Source of the DNA: an uncultured Cyanobium sp.
Lineage (GTDB): Bacteria > Cyanobacteriota > Cyanobacteriia > PCC-6307 > Cyanobiaceae
Assembly: GCA_937919075.1 (NCBI GenBank)
Contig: CALFOF010000091.1
Location: 1-6,583, forward strand
Reading direction: 5' to 3'
DNA length: 6,583 bases
The notes beneath the pieces are model-generated. The model saw nothing but the letters and a program-made list of their open reading frames with translations, was not told the origin of the DNA and did not search any database. A program made the translations under genes and the position numbers. Shown in pieces: positions 1-4,701 of the stretch. The first letter of the stretch is position 1, and each line of letters opens with the position of its first letter.

Positions 1-409
1 CGGCAAGGTGTTCAATGCAGGCACCTCGAGCGGACAACAACGCTGATAGGTACCGGCCCAGCTCCTGGCGTTCGGCCTGAAACAGGCGGCGCGAGAGCTC
101 CTTGAACAGCAGAAAGCCGGAGAACTCCGACACACACGAGCGCACCAGATAGCTCTCGTAGGCGGTCTTGGCCTCTGGGCTGAGGGCGCGCAACCGGTCG
201 AGCGGAGCCTTGCGGTCGAAGTGTTCGCGGTTGTGATCGGCCTCCATTTCGGCGAGCATCGCCTCGAAGGCGGGCCGCTGCTGCTCCAGGTCGGTGCGGG
301 CGGCCTTGTCGATCTCCGTGGTGTAGAAGCGGGGCGTCAGCAGGTCTTCGCGCAGGTGGGGCGCGGCGGGGGTGGCGGCAGCGGCCGGCTGGCTGATGGT
401 GGCGGTCAT
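1..409 (-). CDS. acsF: AcsF-like Mg-protoporphyrin IX monomethyl ester (oxidative) cyclase, N-terminal part, cut by the window edge
   Basis: AcsF is the di-iron, O2-dependent enzyme that forms the isocyclic ring of chlorophyll, converting Mg-protoporphyrin monomethyl ester to protochlorophyllide at the membrane. The visible 136 residues contain the family hallmarks LLTPRFYTT (about 23-31), a D-H-N-R-E-H-F stretch (58-64) and the block SCVSEFSGFLLFKEL (91-105), whose Glu95 is the expected first iron ligand. Known AcsF proteins are about 350 residues, so roughly the first third is present. The ATG is chosen because it overlaps the TGA of the upstream hemerythrin gene in ATGA, implying translational coupling. 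Oddity: after Tyr120 (positions 1-49) codons become AT-richer at third positions (CTA, TCA, TTG, CGA, CTT), similarity fades, and the DEARH motif expected about 30 residues after Glu95 is not seen although the frame stays open. Family assignment is firm; integrity is not. It could be a second, low-oxygen-type copy (ChlAII-like), which is inference. Confidence 0.85.
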   Translation of the reverse strand, partial: MTATISQPAAAATPAAPHLREDLLTPRFYTTEIDKAARTDLEQQRPAFEAMLAEMEADHNREHFDRKAPLDRLRALSPEAKTAYESYLVRSCVSEFSGFLLFKELSRRLFQAERQELGRYLSALLSARGACIEHLA

Positions 410-894
410 CGGGAAGCGCTCGTGGAGAGGGTGGGGGCGGAAGCGGCGCGGGCATAGGCGACGGCATCAGCGCCGTAGCGGTGCAGGTGGAACCATTCCT
501 GCAGGTCGAGCAGCCAGCCGAGCCGCTCGGCGCTGCCGGCAGGTGTGCGGGCGGCGAGCTCGGCCGCCTGGCGGTGACTGAGACGGTGGCCGGGGCAGAG
601 GCAGCCGGCAGCGGCCAGCCAGCGCTCCTCCAGCCGCAGATGCAGGCCCAGCGCCCGCACCAGTTGCTGGCAGCGGGCGGTGGGGGCCTCGCCCTCGATC
701 AGCTGCTCCAGCAGCGCCTCAATGCGGCTGTGCTGCCGCTCCAGCAGCTGGCTGCGCTCAGACCAGAGCCGCGGCCAGGGACGGCTGCGGCCGGGCCGCT
801 GCCAGCGAACCGGCGGCCGGCCGGCCGGCCGTGCTGCGGGCGCTGAGGACGGCGAGGCAGGGGAGGGAACAGGGAGCGTCAACGCCAGCGGCAT
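406..894 (-). CDS. Hemerythrin (HHE) domain protein with complete di-iron ligand set
   Basis: This is a 162-residue protein with a hemerythrin four-helix core from about residue 48 to 150. All seven classical ligand positions can be placed: His55, His85-x3-Glu89, His103-x3-His107 and His138-x4-Asp143, with the usual W-x3-H and D-x3-Y context at the end (QEWFHLHRYGADAVAYA). Spacings of 30, 4, 14, 4, 31 and 5 are close to those of classical hemerythrin. Such proteins bind O2 reversibly at a di-iron centre and serve in O2 storage, delivery or sensing; the exact role here is unknown. There is no signal peptide or membrane segment, so it should be cytosolic. The first ~45 residues are Pro/Ala/Arg-rich, carry a GGCC repeat and may not be structured. 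The start is the only ATG after an in-frame stop at 898-900; no Shine-Dalgarno is seen, but a small gene ends 9 bases upstream. Its stop overlaps the acsF start. Confidence 0.82.
   Translation of the reverse strand: MPLALTLPVPSPASPSSAPAARPAGRPPVRWQRPGRSRPWPRLWSERSQLLERQHSRIEALLEQLIEGEAPTARCQQLVRALGLHLRLEERWLAAAGCLCPGHRLSHRQAAELAARTPAGSAERLGWLLDLQEWFHLHRYGADAVAYARAASAPTLSTSASR
815..830. repeat. GGCC tetranucleotide repeat, four units
   Basis: Four perfect GGCC units lie in tandem inside the Pro/Arg-rich N-terminal coding part of the hemerythrin gene, coding on the minus strand for R-P-A-G-R-P. The run is self-complementary and its unit is not a multiple of three, so gain or loss of a unit would shift the hemerythrin frame. 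Whether it varies is not visible from one sequence. Confidence 0.7.
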
Positions 895-903
895 TGTTCA
901 ACG

Positions 904-1155
904 CTATAACGACATCGTGATGATAGAGGACGACGGCCGGCTGGCGGCGGTCCGGCAACAAAAGCCACTAAGCGATTGAGCTATGAGCCTCAGGGCCACA
1001 GCGATCCCAGCAGAGGCTCCAGCACTGATCCCAGCGCCGATCCCCGCAACGATCCCCGCAACGAGTCGGCGCCTGGCCCCAGCTCCCCTCGCCAGCGTCA
1101 AGCAGGCAGCCCAGGAGAAGGCCTGGGGCTGTGCTGCTTCCGGCCACTTCGGCAT
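904..1155 (-). CDS. Candidate small hydrophobic protein with x-A-G-I tetrapeptide repeat
   Basis: The 83-residue reading frame starts at an ATG preceded by AAGGAGGAGG, with AAGGAGG 7 bases from the start. That is a near-perfect Shine-Dalgarno and stronger than that of almost every other gene in the window. Residues 1-30 are hydrophilic to mixed and end in a basic cluster (GARRR, 26-30). Residues 31-58 are a Gly/Ala/Ile hydrophobic stretch made of tetrapeptides VAGI, VAGI, GAGI, SAGA, SAGI, suggesting one membrane helix with small-residue faces. The tail contains a Cys pair (FCCR, 65-68) and a Ser-rich end. The stop is 9 bases upstream of the hemerythrin start, so it looks like the first gene of that operon. 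I recognise no family. Against it: the composition derives from a 12-bp DNA repeat, and open frames are common at this GC content. No function is proposed. Confidence 0.5.
   Translation of the reverse strand: MPKWPEAAQPQAFSWAACLTLARGAGARRRLVAGIVAGIGAGISAGASAGIAVALRLIAQSLSGFCCRTAASRPSSSIITMSL
999..1070. repeat. Six degenerate 12-bp tandem repeats
   Basis: Six consecutive 12-base units follow a CAnCGATCCCnG-type consensus. The units are 999-1010, 1011-1022, 1023-1034, 1035-1046, 1047-1058 and 1059-1070. Units four and five (CGCCGATCCCCG, CAACGATCCCCG) are the most alike, and the second and last are the most diverged. Read on the minus strand in the frame of the small candidate gene, each unit encodes one x-A-G-I tetrapeptide. 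Confidence 0.75.
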
Positions 1156-1162
1156 GCTCCCT

Positions 1163-1169
1163 CCTCCTT
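1163..1169 (-). promoter_or_regulatory. Strong ribosome binding site of the small hydrophobic protein
   Basis: On the minus strand AAGGAGG lies 7 bases before the ATG at 1155-1153, complementary to the 3' end of 16S rRNA. It decides the start in favour of 1155 over the in-frame ATG at 1212 and is the main argument that this frame is translated. Confidence 0.6.
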
Positions 1170-1179
1170 GCTGATCGCC

Positions 1180-1194
1180 GCGATGGACCATCGC
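1180..1194. promoter_or_regulatory. Perfect 15-bp palindrome, possible operator
   Basis: GCGATGG-A-CCATCGC has two 7-base arms around a single central A. It sits about 25 bases upstream of the small-protein start, just ahead of its ribosome binding site, in the divergent intergenic region. A site for a dimeric regulator acting on the leftward operon is possible. The arms contain GCGAT and ATCGC, so a HIP1 octamer split by an insertion is an alternative. No regulator can be named. Confidence 0.3.
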
Positions 1195-1253
1195 CGAAAT
1201 CCCCCGCGGCACAGGGGCTTTTCACGGGCTTTGCAACGCCTGCGCTGGCCTGA

Positions 1254-1265
1254 GCAAGGCCTTGC
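1254..1265. promoter_or_regulatory. Perfect 12-bp palindrome, possible operator
   Basis: GCAAGGCCTTGC is perfectly self-complementary and lies between the two divergent operons, about 70 bases upstream of mrpC. Its position would suit a regulator of the rightward promoter, but palindromes of this size can arise by chance in GC-rich DNA. The surrounding 1156-1337 stretch shows no convincing -35/-10 pair. TTGACG at 1271 is followed by TACTGT at 1288 with only 11 bases between them, too short for a standard promoter. Confidence 0.22.
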
Positions 1266-1337
1266 GACGGTTGACGGCAACGACGGCTACTGTCTGAGCC
1301 ACTCATTCCCGGCAGATCGCCGGCTGGCACCGCCTCC

Positions 1338-1706
1338 ATGGCTCCTTTCCGGTTGCTTGAACTGCTGATCCTGGGGGCGGTGCTGGCAGGTTTTGCGGGC
1401 CTGCTGCTGCGCCGCAACCTGTTCCTCAAGGTCCTGTCGATGGACGTGATTGGCTCTGCGGTGGTGGCCCTGTTCGTGCTGGTGGGGGCCCGTTCCGGTT
1501 TGCGCAGTCCGATTCTCTCGGCCGCTGCCAATGCCCCTGCGGCTGCTGCAACGGCCTGGGCCGACCCCATCCCCCAGGCGGTGATCCTCACGGCAATCGT
1601 GATCGGCCTCTCGATCCAGGCCCTGTTGCTGGTGGTGATCACCCGCCTCTCGCGCATCGATCCCGGCCTGGATCTGGCCAGCTTTGACACCGGTGGTCAG
1701 CGCTGA
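1338..1706 (+). CDS. mrpC: Na+/H+ antiporter subunit MrpC/MnhC (NuoK-like)
   Basis: MrpC is a small membrane subunit of the multi-subunit Mrp cation/proton antiporter, homologous to NuoK/NdhE of complex I, and helps hold MrpA and MrpD together. The 122-residue product has three hydrophobic segments at about 6-24, 33-51 and 78-102. The third contains the family signature DPIPQAVILTAIVIG (76-90). The loop at 52-75 is Ala-rich and longer than the core needs. The ATG follows an in-frame stop at 1272-1274; no good Shine-Dalgarno precedes it (GCCTCC). It is the first gene of a seven-gene operon, and its TGA shares its last base with the mrpD start (TGATG). Its length is typical of the family. Confusion with NdhE is possible from the protein alone, but the neighbours settle it. 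Confidence 0.88.
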   Translation: MAPFRLLELLILGAVLAGFAGLLLRRNLFLKVLSMDVIGSAVVALFVLVGARSGLRSPILSAAANAPAAAATAWADPIPQAVILTAIVIGLSIQALLLVVITRLSRIDPGLDLASFDTGGQR

Positions 1707-3208
1707 TGCTCAGTTTCATGCCGCTGCTTTACGCCAAGGCGACGGTGATTGCCTGGTTGTTGCTGCCGTTCCTGGCTGCTTTTCTGGCGGCCGTGCTGCC
1801 TCCGCTGGCCCGGTGGCTGGCGCTGTTCTGCTGCCTGGCCACGGCAGCGGTGGCGGTGGCGATTCAGCTCGGCAGCCTTCCTGTCAACGTCGAGCTGCTC
1901 GGGGCCTATGGGGTGGCCCTGAAAACCGATGCCTTCGCGGTGCCGTTCCTGCTGCTCAACGCCCTGGTGTGCAGTGCGGTGGTGATCGACAGCTGGAAGC
2001 GTCCGCTGCCCGGGCCCTTTCTGCTGCTGCTGATGGTGCTGCACGGCGGCTTGTCCTCCGCCTTCGTGGTGATGGACCTGATCAGCCTGTACGTGACCCT
2101 TGAAGTGGTGGGCATCAGCGCCTTTCTGCTGATCCTGATCAGCCGCTCCGACCGCTCGCTGTGGGTGGCCCTGCGCTACCTGCTGATCGGCAACACGGTG
2201 ATGACCCTGTTCCTGATTGGCGCGGCCTTGGTGTATCTGGAGCGCGGCAGCTTTCGCTTTGAGGCCGTGGCAGGCACCACCAGCATCGCCGCCCTGGCGT
2301 TGCTTCTGGTGGGCTTGCTGATGAAATCCGGCCTGTTCCTCTCCGGCCTGTGGCTGCCCGTCACCCATGCAGAGGCGCCGGCCGAAGTGTCGGCGCTGCT
2401 CTCGGGCGTGGTGGTCACCGCCGGCATCGCCCCGCTGCTGCGGCTGAGTTGCGGCGTGCCGGCCCTCGGCCCGGTGATCACGGGCATCGGCCTGGCCAGC
2501 GCCGTGCTCGGCCTGGTGTTCGCCCTCGCCGACGCCGACGCCAAACGCCTGCTGGCCTGGAGCACGTTGTCGCAGATGGGGCTGGTGGCGCTCTCGCCGG
2601 TGGCCGGCGGCTTCTACGCCCTCAGCCATGGCACCGCCAAGGCCGTGCTGTTCCTGGTGGCGCGTCGTTTCCCCGGCCGGGCGCTGCAGGGCTGGCGTGA
2701 GCGCCCTCTGCCCGCCGGGGTGTGGTGGCCGCTGTGCATCGGCTCGCTCTCGATCGTTGGCCTGCCGCCGCTGGCGGGCTTTGCGGCCAAGGCAGACCTC
2801 TCTGGGGTGCTCTCTCTGCCGCTGGAGGTGGCTGTGACGCTGGTGAGCATGGGGACGGCGGCGGTGTACGCCCGCTTCTGGGGCGCGCCGTTGCTCCGCA
2901 GAACGGTGCCGGTGGTTGGGCTCAGCTCCGGTGGTGAGGCACCTGAACCCGCCTGGTCGCTGGGCGTGATCCTGCTGGTGCTGGCGCTGGTGGTGATGGG
3001 CTCTGCAACCCTGCCCTGGACCGCCTCGCCGTTCAGCGCCGTGGCCAAGAGCGCCCTGGTGTTGCTGGGCGGCTGGGGGCTGCACACGCTCGTTGAGGGG
3101 TTGCGCCTGCCGGAGAAGCTGCGATTGCCGGATCTCGAAGGCCTGTCCGACCTGCTCGGCGGCATTGGCGTGGTGGGGGCCGGTCTGCTGTTGATCCTGA
3201 ACCGATGA
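1706..3208 (+). CDS. mrpD: Na+/H+ antiporter subunit MrpD/MnhD (NuoN/NuoM-like proton-pumping subunit)
   Basis: MrpD is the polytopic membrane subunit carrying a proton path in Mrp antiporters, related to NdhD/NuoM/NuoN. The 500-residue protein is hydrophobic throughout, with about a dozen or more membrane helices, the usual family size. Recognisable landmarks are Glu133 in YVTLEVVG (helix 5), Lys207 in LLMKSGLF (helix 7), the block WLPVTHAEAPAEVSALLSG (216-234), Lys280 in DAKRLLAWSTLSQMG (278-292), His308-x3-Lys312 in HGTAKAVLF and Lys362 in GFAAK. The usual Lys of the L-x-K-x-G motif in the following helix is Thr238 (VVVTAG). The start overlaps the mrpC stop and the end overlaps mrpE in ATGA. 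Cyanobacterial Mrp clusters often hold two MrpD-like proteins; only this one is present. It probably works in Na+ or K+/proton exchange or linked inorganic-carbon energetics, which is inference. Confidence 0.88.
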   Translation: MLSFMPLLYAKATVIAWLLLPFLAAFLAAVLPPLARWLALFCCLATAAVAVAIQLGSLPVNVELLGAYGVALKTDAFAVPFLLLNALVCSAVVIDSWKRPLPGPFLLLLMVLHGGLSSAFVVMDLISLYVTLEVVGISAFLLILISRSDRSLWVALRYLLIGNTVMTLFLIGAALVYLERGSFRFEAVAGTTSIAALALLLVGLLMKSGLFLSGLWLPVTHAEAPAEVSALLSGVVVTAGIAPLLRLSCGVPALGPVITGIGLASAVLGLVFALADADAKRLLAWSTLSQMGLVALSPVAGGFYALSHGTAKAVLFLVARRFPGRALQGWRERPLPAGVWWPLCIGSLSIVGLPPLAGFAAKADLSGVLSLPLEVAVTLVSMGTAAVYARFWGAPLLRRTVPVVGLSSGGEAPEPAWSLGVILLVLALVVMGSATLPWTASPFSAVAKSALVLLGGWGLHTLVEGLRLPEKLRLPDLEGLSDLLGGIGVVGAGLLLILNR

Positions 3209-3621
3209 GACGCCTGCTTCCCTTGTTACTGAGCACCGCCTTCCGGCTGGCGCTGTGGTGCCTGCTCACCAGTGACCTGAGCCAGCTCAACCTGCTGATC
3301 GGGCTGGTGGTGGCGTTGTTGCTGCCCCGGGCGCGCTCGCGGCCCCTGCCGGTGCGGGTGTTGCTGAAGGCCACGCTGCGCGGTCTGCTGGCGATCCCGC
3401 AGGCGTTCGCCGAAGCGCTGCGGCTGGTGATGGCCCCGGCCATGGTGGAACGGGAAGACAGCGAGCCGGCCACCGATCGGGCCCTGCCGCTGCTGGTGTT
3501 CCTCGACGTGTTCCGCATCACGCTCACGCCGTTCACCATTGTGCTCGGCCTGGAGGATGGCGGCCGGCGCTATCGCATCCACACGCTCACCCCCGCCAGC
3601 AAGGAGGACTCCGAACCATGA
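3205..3621 (+). CDS. mrpE: Na+/H+ antiporter subunit MrpE/MnhE
   Basis: MrpE is a small subunit of the Mrp complex with N-terminal membrane helices and a cytoplasmic C-terminal domain. The 138-residue product has a hydrophobic N terminus (about 3-21), a second segment with LNLLIGLVVALLLP (28-41) and a third around 52-80. It ends in the family-typical soluble region RITLTPFTIVLGLEDGGRRY (104-123), equivalent to the T-P-G-T stretch of other MnhE proteins, here T-P-F-T. Length is slightly short compared with the ~160 residues of many relatives. It overlaps mrpD by ATGA at the start and mrpF by ATGA at the end, with no Shine-Dalgarno of its own, so translation probably depends on re-initiation after mrpD. 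Confidence 0.85.
   Translation: MRRLLPLLLSTAFRLALWCLLTSDLSQLNLLIGLVVALLLPRARSRPLPVRVLLKATLRGLLAIPQAFAEALRLVMAPAMVEREDSEPATDRALPLLVFLDVFRITLTPFTIVLGLEDGGRRYRIHTLTPASKEDSEP
3601..3607 (+). promoter_or_regulatory. Strong internal ribosome binding site for mrpF
   Basis: AAGGAGG lies inside the 3' end of mrpE, 10 bases before the mrpF ATG at 3618. It is the clearest Shine-Dalgarno within the antiporter operon, so MrpF may be translated at a higher rate than subunits started by stop/start overlap alone. Confidence 0.55.
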
Positions 3622-3866
3622 CCGTGTTGCTGTGGGGCATGGTGCTGGCCCTGCTGATCCCGATCGCAGTGGCCTGCCGTCCTTCTGATGTGTGGGACCG
3701 GCTGGCGGCCTTCTCCAGTGTGTCGTCGAAGGTGGCGCTGATCATTCTTGTGGTGTCGGTGATGCGCGACGACCGCATGCTGGGGCTGGTGGGGGCGATC
3801 GCGCTCAGCGCCGGCAACGCCGGCATGCTGCTGCTCGCCAACCTGCTCCGGGGGGTGGAGCGGTGA
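3618..3866 (+). CDS. mrpF: Na+/H+ antiporter subunit MrpF/MnhF
   Basis: MrpF is a three-helix membrane subunit of the Mrp complex. The 82-residue product matches the family in length and layout. Helix 1 is at about 2-19, followed by the conserved turn CRPSDVWDR (20-28) with Asp27-Arg28. Helix 2 is at 33-48, then the basic/acidic loop MRDDR (49-53), and helix 3 at 54-78. It starts in an ATGA overlap with mrpE but also has a good Shine-Dalgarno (AAGGAGG, 3601-3607). Its TGA shares one base with the mrpG start. The gene carries the window's only perfect HIP1 octamer (GCGATCGC, 3795-3802). Confidence 0.85.
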   Translation: MTVLLWGMVLALLIPIAVACRPSDVWDRLAAFSSVSSKVALIILVVSVMRDDRMLGLVGAIALSAGNAGMLLLANLLRGVER

Positions 3867-4180
3867 TGGCCCACTCCTTGATCGATCACGCCAGTGCGTT
3901 GCTGCTGGGTGCCGGTCTGGTGCTCTGGTTCTGGGGCACCTGGCCGCTGCTGGGCACCCACAGCTATCTGCGCAAATTGCACGCCCTTTCGGTGGCCGAC
4001 ACGCTGGGCTCCTTGCTGATGCTGCTCGGCCTGCTGCTGCGCATTCCCGGCCAGTGGCCGCTGCTCACCCTGGCCCTGCTGGGGTTGGTCGTGTGGAACA
4101 CGATCTTCGGGTATGTGCTGGCGGCGTGCTCGCTGCCGCCGCGGCCCCACCCCGCCACCGAGCAGGACAGCGCCCCATGA
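3866..4180 (+). CDS. mrpG: Na+/H+ antiporter subunit MrpG/MnhG
   Basis: MrpG is another small three-helix subunit of the Mrp complex. The product is 104 residues: helix 1 about 9-29, then the family block with a short loop YLRKLHALSVADTLG (34-48), in which the L-H-A triplet is the best conserved element, a helix at 46-60 and a third at 64-86. The tail (90-104) is Pro-rich and acidic. An upstream in-frame extension to 3692 exists, but the ATG at 3866 is chosen because it overlaps the mrpF stop (TGATG), has a G-rich GGAG-containing ribosome site just upstream (about 3851-3860), and begins where family similarity begins. The end overlaps the next gene by ATGA. Confidence 0.85.
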   Translation: MAHSLIDHASALLLGAGLVLWFWGTWPLLGTHSYLRKLHALSVADTLGSLLMLLGLLLRIPGQWPLLTLALLGLVVWNTIFGYVLAACSLPPRPHPATEQDSAP

Positions 4181-4701
4181 GCATTCCGTTGACCCTGGCG
4201 GGGGAGCTGGATCTGCTCCTGCCGATCACCGCCCTGCTGCCGCTCACCGCCGTGCTGCTGGTGAGCCAGACCAATCCCTACCAGACCCTGGTGCTGCGCG
4301 GCATTCTCGGCTCGGTGGCCACCTTGCTCTATGCCCTGCTGGGGGCGCCGGACGTGGCGATCACGGAAGCGCTGGTGGGCACCCTGCTCTCCACCACGCT
4401 TTACGCCGTGGCGCTGCGCTCGTCGATGGCGTTGCGACTGTCGTTTTTGGAGCAAGCTCCCCCCTCGCCGCAGTGCCAGCAGCTGCTGCGCACCTGGCTG
4501 GAGCCGGCGGGCCTGCGCTTGCGGCTGGTGCCGCCCGCGGAGCTGGCCCTCAGTGCCAACAGCAGTTGCCATGGACGCCTGGAGCCGGGTCAGCGTCTGG
4601 TGGTGCTGAATCCACGCCTGCTGAAGCGCCTGCAGGCCCTTGATGGCTACCGCTCCTGGCGGGAGAGCGGCGGCGCGCTCGAACTGGCCGAAAGCCCATG
4701 A
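4177..4701 (+). CDS. DUF4040/MbhD-like antiporter subunit with soluble C-terminal extension (MrpA C-terminal part equivalent)
   Basis: The N-terminal half corresponds to the DUF4040/MbhD region found near the C terminus of full-length MrpA and as separate MbhD in membrane-bound hydrogenases. Hydrophobic segments lie at about 12-30, 38-57 and 60-80. The signature GSVATLLYALLGAPDVAITE (45-64) includes Asp59 and Glu64, acidic membrane residues typical of this region. Residues 86-174 form a mostly soluble extension with LRLRLVPPAELALSA and RLVVLNPRLLKRL stretches that I do not recognise. The start is the ATGA overlap with mrpG; longer in-frame starts upstream would run through mrpG and are unlikely. 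The gene ends in an ATGA overlap with the MnhB gene. In the split cyanobacterial layout this protein plus the next replaces the MrpA C terminus. The NuoL-like MrpA N terminus is absent. Confidence 0.82.
   Translation: MSIPLTLAGELDLLLPITALLPLTAVLLVSQTNPYQTLVLRGILGSVATLLYALLGAPDVAITEALVGTLLSTTLYAVALRSSMALRLSFLEQAPPSPQCQQLLRTWLEPAGLRLRLVPPAELALSANSSCHGRLEPGQRLVVLNPRLLKRLQALDGYRSWRESGGALELAESP

Noticed and set aside
481..846. Plus-strand open frame opposite the hemerythrin gene
   Set aside because: It is low-complexity Ala/Gly/Gln/Leu sequence without motifs, whereas the minus strand shows seven correctly spaced hemerythrin ligands.
1271..1293. TTGACG followed by TACTGT as a promoter for the antiporter operon
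   Set aside because: The gap is only 11 bases, far from the usual 16-18, and the -10 match is poor.
976..1368. Plus-strand open frame of 130 codons across the intergenic region
   Set aside because: It has no ribosome site or domain, crosses the mrpC start in another frame, and reads the 12-bp repeat as Asp/Pro/Ser/Asn-rich filler. The opposite strand has the better start signal.
968..1690. Minus-strand open frame running through mrpC and the repeat
   Set aside because: It is antisense to mrpC, compositionally a shadow (Arg/Ser/Thr-rich) and has no start context.
1697..3085. Long open frame (about 460 codons) on the minus strand opposite mrpD, rich in Gln, His, Arg and Gly
   Set aside because: It is the antisense shadow of a GC-rich membrane protein gene: the Gln/His/Arg composition mirrors Leu/Val/Ala codons, it has no recognisable domain, and mrpD is unambiguous.
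3795..3802. HIP1 octamer GCGATCGC
   Set aside because: It is a genuine perfect match and mildly supports a cyanobacterial origin, but a single copy in coding sequence is not a functional feature here.
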